A DNA stretch of 17,215 bases, from contig CALBOJ010000130.1 in NCBI GenBank assembly GCA_937896835.1, positions 1 through 17,215 on the forward strand. The letters run 5' to 3'. Under the pieces are notes generated by a model that was not told where the DNA came from, did no database searches, and saw nothing but the letters and a program-made list of their open reading frames with translations. The position numbers and the translations under genes were made by a program. Origin of the DNA: an uncultured Collinsella sp. (lineage in GTDB: Bacteria; Actinomycetota; Coriobacteriia; Coriobacteriales; Coriobacteriaceae). Of the stretch, positions 12,194 to 17,215 are shown piece after piece (within the stretch, counting starts at the first letter, position 1; each line of letters opens with the position of its first letter).

Positions 12194-13216
12194 ATGAGCA
12201 AAGAGTGTGTCGAGCAGGTCGAAGGCGCAGGGGCTTCGGTGCCGATGACCGATATATCGAACATTGATGTGCCCGAGGGCACCGACGAGCTCAGCCGCAA
12301 CACCCGTCGCGCATGGCGCGACCGCCTGAACAGCGCTTCGACGCGCAAGATGATCACGGGCGTCTTGGCTACGCTGGTGGGCGGTTCGTTTTGGGGCTTC
12401 TCGGGCACCAGCGCGAGTTTTCTGTTCGATACCTACCACGTCGACACCTTGTGGCTTATGAGCGTGCGTCAGATTCTCGCCGGTCTACTCTTTATGGCCG
12501 TGGTTGTTACGCGCGACCGCGAGCGCCTGATTAAGCTCTGGACCACACCCGCCGATCGCAAGCAGCTGCTGCTCTTTACCGCCTTTGGTCTGTTGTTCAA
12601 CCAGTTTTGCTATCTTTCGGCCGTGCGCCTGACGAACGCCGGAACCGCGACGGTGCTCCAGTGCCTGCAGCTCGTTATCATCATGGGCTACGCCTGCGTG
12701 ACCGATCGCCGCATGCCGCGCACTCGCGAAGTCATCGGCATTGGCCTGGCTCTGGGTGGAACCTTTTTAATCGCCACCGGCGGCGACCCCACCAGCCTGA
12801 ATATCTCGCCGCTTGGCCTGGCAGCAGGTCTTATGTGTGCGGTCAGCGCCACGTGTATGGCGGTGATTCCCGCCAAGATCCTGCCCGAATACGGCAGCCC
12901 CATCGTCACGGGCTCGGCAATGCTCACGGCGGGTGTGGTCTCGTGTGTCTTCGTGCAGCCCTGGGCGTATATGCCGGCGCTCGACGCTGCCGGCGTCGAG
13001 GCGCTCGCGGTGTTCGTGGTTATCGGCTCGTTTTTTGCTTACATGCTCTATATGCAGGGCGTTAAGGACATCGGCTCGGTGCGTGCGAGTCTCATCGGAA
13101 CTGTGGAGCCGGTTTCGGCGACCATCACCAGCGCCGTTATGCTGGGCACGGTGTTTTTGCCGACCGACCTTATCGGCTTTGCCATGATCATCGTGATGAT
13201 GTTCCTCACGGTGTAG
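12194..13216 (+). CDS. EamA/RhaT-family (DMT superfamily) permease
   Basis: A 340-residue inner-membrane protein with about ten hydrophobic segments arranged as two EamA repeats of five. The first starts near residue 53 (ITGVLATLVGGSFWGFSGTSASFLF) and the second near residue 212 (SPLGLAAGLMCAVSATCMAV). Typical family sequences are seen at the ends of the repeats: LTNAGTATVLQCLQLVIIMGYA and GSVRASLIGTVEPVSATITSAVML, which carry the small-residue/Pro pattern of drug/metabolite transporters. A 50-residue charged N-terminal tail precedes the first span. The protein ends directly after the last hydrophobic segment. The ATG at 12194 is chosen for GGGGGAG 4 nt upstream; the frame is open to 11987 but without such a signal. 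The substrate (amino acid, metabolite or drug) cannot be told. Confidence 0.9.
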   Translation: MSKECVEQVEGAGASVPMTDISNIDVPEGTDELSRNTRRAWRDRLNSASTRKMITGVLATLVGGSFWGFSGTSASFLFDTYHVDTLWLMSVRQILAGLLFMAVVVTRDRERLIKLWTTPADRKQLLLFTAFGLLFNQFCYLSAVRLTNAGTATVLQCLQLVIIMGYACVTDRRMPRTREVIGIGLALGGTFLIATGGDPTSLNISPLGLAAGLMCAVSATCMAVIPAKILPEYGSPIVTGSAMLTAGVVSCVFVQPWAYMPALDAAGVEALAVFVVIGSFFAYMLYMQGVKDIGSVRASLIGTVEPVSATITSAVMLGTVFLPTDLIGFAMIIVMMFLTV

Positions 13217-13365
13217 CTGGCGCCGCCGCCAAGACAGAAAAGGTGTTGTGCCGCATTTTCGCCAATTGATGTCCGTGTCTGGAGTTTAGCTGTCGATGCT
13301 CAAAATGCCATAAACTAGTAACGTTATGGACTTTTTCATTGCGACTCAATTGCGAGGATTTCTTT

Positions 13366-15678
13366 ATGGCTGGTAATCACTTTAAGGGCAGCGATAGCGG
13401 CCGTCCTGCAGTTCCGCCGCGTCCGAACGGGGCTGGTAAGGCCGGCACGCCGGGCGGCGCTGGACGGGGCGGTTCCGGTAAGCGCGTGTCCCCGGGCGAG
13501 ACGGCGATGTTTACCGCTCTGTACGAGCAGTCTCAAAAGGCAAAAAAGACCGGCCGTGCAAGAGGGAATGTCTTTGCGGGCGGTGCAACCTCCACGTCGC
13601 AGCCGAGCGGGGCTCCTTCGGCACCTGAGAACAATGCAGGTGCTGCCAACGCCGCGAATGCCGCCGGCAACGTTAATGCCGGCAAGGCCGCCAACAATAC
13701 TCCCTCTGCCGGTGGCGCGGGGCTTACGGGTAACCTTGGCACGATTTACACCGGCGCCTCCGAGACTGGCACGTTCGCCCGCCTGGATGATAGCGGTGCT
13801 GAGTTTGCGGGCTCGGGTTCCAAGGAAGATTATTACGATTTTGGCTTGAACTACGGTAGCGACGCTTCGTCGAGTTCGACCTCTGACGGCCTGGTCCGTC
13901 ATCGCCATCGCAAGGGCGAGCGCGAAAAGCGTCACACCGGCGCCATTATTGCCGCTGTAGTCGCGGTGCTTCTCGTTGCGCTTGGCGCAAGCGGCTTTAT
14001 GCTGCTTAACTCGGCAAAGACCGTAAAGAGCGAAGCGAAGGAGGCTGTCGAGATCGTCGGTGGCCTTAAGGACAAGGTCACGTCGGGCGATTTTTCGACG
14101 CTGCCTGACGACGCGAAGAAGATTGATGAGCTTTGCGACAGCATGAAGGCGGAGACCTCGAGCCCGCTGTGGACGGCGGCTTCGTTTATCCCGGTGTATG
14201 GCAGCGACATCAATGCGGCCCGCACCATGATCGACGCCCTGTCCGATGTCTCGAGCAATGCGCTGGTTCCCATGGCCGATAACCTTTCGCAGGCCACGCC
14301 CGGCAAGCTGTTTCAGGACGGCATGATTAACGTGTCCGCGCTGCAGGCGGTCGCCGATTCGCTTTCCAGCAGTTCGAAGGTGTTCAAGAGCGCCAACGAG
14401 AAGATCCAGGGCATTGGCGATACTCATATTTCCCAGGTGACCGAGCTGGTCGATAAGGCCAAGGACGGCTTTGCCACCCTCAACGGCGCGGTTGACGCGG
14501 CGGAGAAGGTCGCCCCCGTCCTTCCCCAGATGCTCGGCGCCAACGGCCAGACGCGCAACTACCTTATGTACGCCATGAACAACGTCGAGATTCGTGCCTG
14601 CGGCGGCTTTGGCGGTTCGCAGGGCCTGATTTCGGTCACCGACGGCCAGATGTCGATTGGCGAGTTTGTTCCCCGCATTGGACTCAGCGAGGATGAGGCA
14701 GTCGAGAGCGTCGACGAAGAGGATGAGGCGCTGTTCGGCAACCACAGTAACCTGTACAACTCGGGCAATACCTATTCGCCTGATTGGCCCCGCAACTCGC
14801 AGCGTGTCGCAGCCCTGTGGAAATCTCAATATGGCCAGGACGTTGACGGCGTCGTGGGTATCGACCCGGTGTTCCTGCAGTATCTGCTGGGCCTGGTCGG
14901 TAACGTGTCGCTGCCCGACGGAACGGTTGTCGACGGCACCAACGCCGCAAAGGTCCTCATGCACGATGTGTACTGGAACTATCCGGTCGAGGAGTCGGAC
15001 GGTATCTTTGCGGCTGTTGCCAGCGCCGCCTTCGACAAGATCCTTGGCGGTATCGGCGATGTCGATGTTACGAAGCTTGTCAGCGCCGTTGAGCGCGGTG
15101 CCGAAGAGGGCCGCCTGATCGCGTGGATGAAAAACGATGACGAGCAGAACGCTATCAAGGAGATGAACATCGACGCCTCGCTGCCCGATCCGGATGACCC
15201 GAGTGAAGATCCCGTTGCTGGTGTCTACTTTAACAACCTGAGCTTCTCAAAGCTCGACTGGTACCTGAACGCCGATACGCAGATTGGTCAGGGCGTGAAG
15301 AACGGCGACGGCACGTGCTCGTATCGCATCACCGTTACCCTGACGAACATCATGACGCAGGAGGAGGCAGGCAAGCTGCCCGATTACGTCGCGGCGAGCG
15401 CGCCCGATGCCGCGCGCGACGACGAGCGTCTGAATGTCTCGTTGTTTGCCCCGACGGGCGGCAACATCAGTGACCTTACGGTTGAGGGCACCCAGTTTGG
15501 TCTTGGCGCCGCTACGTGGCATGGAATTCCCTTCTATTCGGGCACCGTTGACCTGCATGCTGGCGAGACGACGACGATCACGTATACGCTGACCACGTCG
15601 GCCGAGGCGGGGGACAAGCCGCTTACGCTGCGTCAGACTCCTACATGCCAGGCGGCTCGCGACAGCGCGTCGGCGTAG
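13366..15678 (+). CDS. Membrane-anchored DUF4012 protein
   Basis: A 770-residue protein. Residues 1-190 are low-complexity, Gly/Ala/Ser/Pro-rich with basic clusters, and probably lie in the cytoplasm. One transmembrane segment (about 192-214; GAIIAAVVAVLLVALGA) follows a His/Arg/Lys-rich stretch (RHRHRKGEREKRH), fitting an N-in, C-out type II anchor. The outside part has a helical region (220-390) and the DUF4012 core: RNYLMYAMNNVEIRACGGF (397-415), YSPDWPRNSQRVAALW (470-485), VDGVVGIDPVFLQYLLG (493-509), SLPDGTVV and LMHDVYWNYP. An acidic insert (441-457) is unusual. DUF4012 proteins are common in Gram-positive envelopes, but no activity is established. The ATG at 13366 has GAGGA upstream; a TTG at 13339 is not supported. 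It is followed by glmM. Confidence 0.9.
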   Translation: MAGNHFKGSDSGRPAVPPRPNGAGKAGTPGGAGRGGSGKRVSPGETAMFTALYEQSQKAKKTGRARGNVFAGGATSTSQPSGAPSAPENNAGAANAANAAGNVNAGKAANNTPSAGGAGLTGNLGTIYTGASETGTFARLDDSGAEFAGSGSKEDYYDFGLNYGSDASSSSTSDGLVRHRHRKGEREKRHTGAIIAAVVAVLLVALGASGFMLLNSAKTVKSEAKEAVEIVGGLKDKVTSGDFSTLPDDAKKIDELCDSMKAETSSPLWTAASFIPVYGSDINAARTMIDALSDVSSNALVPMADNLSQATPGKLFQDGMINVSALQAVADSLSSSSKVFKSANEKIQGIGDTHISQVTELVDKAKDGFATLNGAVDAAEKVAPVLPQMLGANGQTRNYLMYAMNNVEIRACGGFGGSQGLISVTDGQMSIGEFVPRIGLSEDEAVESVDEEDEALFGNHSNLYNSGNTYSPDWPRNSQRVAALWKSQYGQDVDGVVGIDPVFLQYLLGLVGNVSLPDGTVVDGTNAAKVLMHDVYWNYPVEESDGIFAAVASAAFDKILGGIGDVDVTKLVSAVERGAEEGRLIAWMKNDDEQNAIKEMNIDASLPDPDDPSEDPVAGVYFNNLSFSKLDWYLNADTQIGQGVKNGDGTCSYRITVTLTNIMTQEEAGKLPDYVAASAPDAARDDERLNVSLFAPTGGNISDLTVEGTQFGLGAATWHGIPFYSGTVDLHAGETTTITYTLTTSAEAGDKPLTLRQTPTCQAARDSASA

Positions 15679-15715
15679 GGTTTTTCTGGTAGCGCAGATA
15701 ATCGAGTACCATTTT

Positions 15716-15749
15716 GGGGCGGACAGGCAATCTGTTCGCCCCTATTTTG
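15716..15749 (+). terminator. Terminator-like hairpin just upstream of the glmM ribosome binding site
   Basis: GGGGCGGACAG (15716-15726) pairs with CTGTTCGCCCC (15732-15742) over 11 bp with one G-U, 5-nt loop, followed by TATTTTG. It can end DUF4012 transcription. It touches the glmM Shine-Dalgarno (GTAAGGAG), so it might also act as an attenuator for read-through into glmM. Confidence 0.7.
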
Positions 15750-15761
15750 TAAGGAGAGCGC

Positions 15762-17093
15762 ATGAAGTACTTTGGCACCGATGGCTTTCGCGGTGAGGCC
15801 AACGTTGGGCTGACGGTAGAGCACGCTTATAAGATTGGCCGTTTTGTGGGCTGGTATTACGGCGCTAACCGCGAGCGCAAGGCGCGCGTCATCGTGGGTA
15901 AGGACACACGCCGCTCGAGTTATATGTTCGAGGCGGCGCTGGTGAGTGGCCTGGTCGCGAGCGGTGCGGACGCCTATATGCTGCACGTGATCCCCACGCC
16001 GGGCGTAGCGCATCAGACCGTGGAAGGCTGCTTCGATTGCGGCATCATGATCAGCGCGAGCCACAACCCGTTTTGCGATAACGGCATTAAGCTCGTCAAC
16101 AGCGACGGTTTTAAGATGGACGAGGACGTACTGGAGCTCATCGAGGATTACATCGATGGCAAGAGCGAGGTGCCGCTGGCCACGGGCAACCACATTGGTG
16201 CCACGGTGGACTACATGCAGGGTCGCAACCGCTATATTGCCTCGCTCATTGCAAGCGCGAACTTTTCGCTGCAGGGCGTCAAGATCGGTATTGACTGCGC
16301 CAACGGCTCGGCTTCCTCGGTGGCCAAGCCGGTGTTTGACGCGCTCGGCGCCGACGTGCGCGTGATCAATGCCGCGCCCGATGGTTTTAACATCAACGTC
16401 GACTGCGGCTCCACGCATATGGAGCGTCTGCAGCGCCACGTGGTGGAGCAGGGCTTGGACGTGGGCTTTGCCTATGACGGCGATGCCGACCGCTGCCTGG
16501 CCGTGGACGAGCGCGGCCGCGTGGTCGATGGCGACCAGATCCTGTACGTGTGCGGCGTGTACCTGAACAAGCACGGTCGCCTTTCGGGCGGTACCGTGGT
16601 TCCGACGATTGCCAGCAACTTTGGCCTGATCAAGTCGTTGGAGCTTGCCGGCCTAAGTGCCGTGACCAGCGGTGTGGGCGACCGCCACGTGTATGCCAAG
16701 ATGCGCGAGGGCGGTTACAGCCTGGGCGGCGAGCAGACGGGCCATACGATCTTTGGCGATATCGAGCGCACGGGCGACGGCATTATGACCTCGCTGCGCG
16801 TGATGGAAGTGATCCGCGCCGAGCGCGAGACGCTCTCGCAGCTCACGGCTCCGTGCAAGCTGCTACCGCAGGCGCAGGTGGCCGTGCGCGTGGCGGACAA
16901 GGACGCCGCGCTCGAGAACATGGGCGTGCAGAACGCCATCGCCGAGGCCGAGGCTGCGCTGGCAGGCGAGGGCCGCGTGCTCGTACGCAAGAGCGGAACC
17001 GAGTCGGTTATCCGCGTGCTGGCCGAGGCGCCCGACCAAGCATCCGCCGATGCCGCCATGAAGCGCATCGCCAACGCACTCGAGGCTCTGTAG
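15762..17093 (+). CDS. glmM: Phosphoglucosamine mutase
   Basis: Cytosolic enzyme that converts glucosamine-6-phosphate to glucosamine-1-phosphate on the route to UDP-GlcNAc, needed for peptidoglycan and other envelope glycans. The 443-residue length is typical. All alpha-D-phosphohexomutase motifs are present: N-terminal YFGTDGFRGEAN (3-14), phosphoserine loop ISASHNPFCDNGIK with catalytic Ser100 (97-110), metal-binding DGDADR (239-244), sugar-binding GGEQTGHTIF, and phosphate-binding RKSGTES (409-415). The GlmM subfamily is indicated by the start sequence and by the Ser-containing SASHNP loop. The ATG at 15762 has GTAAGGAG 5 nt upstream. It lies 83 nt after the DUF4012 gene, with a terminator-like hairpin between them, so it is probably at least partly independently expressed. 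Confidence 0.96.
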   Translation: MKYFGTDGFRGEANVGLTVEHAYKIGRFVGWYYGANRERKARVIVGKDTRRSSYMFEAALVSGLVASGADAYMLHVIPTPGVAHQTVEGCFDCGIMISASHNPFCDNGIKLVNSDGFKMDEDVLELIEDYIDGKSEVPLATGNHIGATVDYMQGRNRYIASLIASANFSLQGVKIGIDCANGSASSVAKPVFDALGADVRVINAAPDGFNINVDCGSTHMERLQRHVVEQGLDVGFAYDGDADRCLAVDERGRVVDGDQILYVCGVYLNKHGRLSGGTVVPTIASNFGLIKSLELAGLSAVTSGVGDRHVYAKMREGGYSLGGEQTGHTIFGDIERTGDGIMTSLRVMEVIRAERETLSQLTAPCKLLPQAQVAVRVADKDAALENMGVQNAIAEAEAALAGEGRVLVRKSGTESVIRVLAEAPDQASADAAMKRIANALEAL

Positions 17094-17120
17094 TTACGCG
17101 GTTTTACCAAACCGCGTAAC
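17093..17120 (+). terminator. Perfect 12-bp hairpin overlapping the glmM stop codon
   Basis: GTTACGCGGTTT (17093-17104) and AAACCGCGTAAC (17109-17120) flank a 4-nt loop. The first base is the last base of the TAG stop codon. There is no T run, so it may be a Rho-related or mRNA-stabilising structure rather than a classical terminator. Confidence 0.5.
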
Positions 17121-17168
17121 TGCTCGACGCTGCAAACGCCCCTAAGCGGCAATCTGACGTTCAATTTC

Positions 17169-17197
17169 AAGGGCGCGACCAGAAGGTCAGCGCCCTT
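17169..17197 (+). terminator. GC-rich hairpin near the right edge
   Basis: AAGGGCGC-GACC (17169-17180) pairs with GGTC-A-GCGCCCTT (17185-17197) around AGAA, with one bulged A, followed by the weakly T-rich TCATTTCA. It is the likely end of the glmM transcript or of a gene entering from the right. Confidence 0.6.
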
Positions 17198-17215
17198 TCA
17201 TTTCACGTCACCTTG

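Noticed and set aside
13336..14964. A 542-codon minus-strand open frame opposite the DUF4012 gene
   Set aside because: Antisense shadow with no ribosome binding site or domain; the plus strand encodes a clear DUF4012 protein.
15633..16574. A 313-codon minus-strand open frame opposite glmM
   Set aside because: Shadow of a fully conserved gene; no start signals.

Overview
The window looks like chromosomal DNA of a high-G+C, gut-type actinobacterium of the class Coriobacteriia, most likely Collinsella or a close relative. The reasons are G+C-rich codon use, strong AGGAG-type ribosome binding sites, a DUF4012 protein next to glmM, and many short dispersed intergenic repeats of the GAGCGTGGA type that I associate with Collinsella genomes. 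The genus assignment is inference from memory, not a search.

Layout, left to right. Positions 1-452 (minus) hold the N-terminal part of an L-lactate/2-hydroxyacid dehydrogenase. metA (664-1590, plus) reads as a MetA-family homoserine O-acyltransferase with an acetyl-CoA-type residue (Glu111). It is followed by an in-frame Ala/Val-coding low-complexity tract and repeat element E1. A stand-alone AbiEi/DUF559-like protein with a predicted PD-(D/E)XK nuclease fold (2098-3060) lies between direct repeat elements E1 and E2. 5-formyltetrahydrofolate cyclo-ligase (3281-3877, minus) comes next, then about 390 bp of palindromes and hairpins. A large M16C zinc metallopeptidase (4267-7305, minus) follows, with a recognisable promoter and repeat element E3 upstream.

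Positions 7306-11829 look like an accessory islet. It starts with two copies of a 64-bp array, each carrying three GAGAGATAA boxes with identical 18/13-bp spacing. These precede a Schlafen-type AlbA_2 / HATPase_c_4 / winged-helix regulator (7849-9315). Four poorly characterised genes follow: a hypothetical protein (minus), an overlapping plus-strand pair (an N-terminal-domain-only protein that may resemble HNH restriction enzymes, and a small zinc-ribbon protein), and a DUF5710 protein with two CxxC pairs (minus). I find no integrase or attachment-site duplication.

The right part is core-like: tRNA-Val(GAC) with promoter and terminator (minus), an EamA-family transporter, a membrane-anchored DUF4012 protein, and glmM (phosphoglucosamine mutase, which feeds UDP-GlcNAc and cell-envelope synthesis).

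The most unusual content is non-coding. The GAGCGTGGA repeat family has a strict alternating 22/29-bp spacing (51-bp period) and in two copies ends in a long terminator-like hairpin. The other notable pieces are the duplicated GAGAGATAA arrays, a tandem pair of 57-bp palindromes, and a 19-nt hairpin-forming sequence present at two distant sites.
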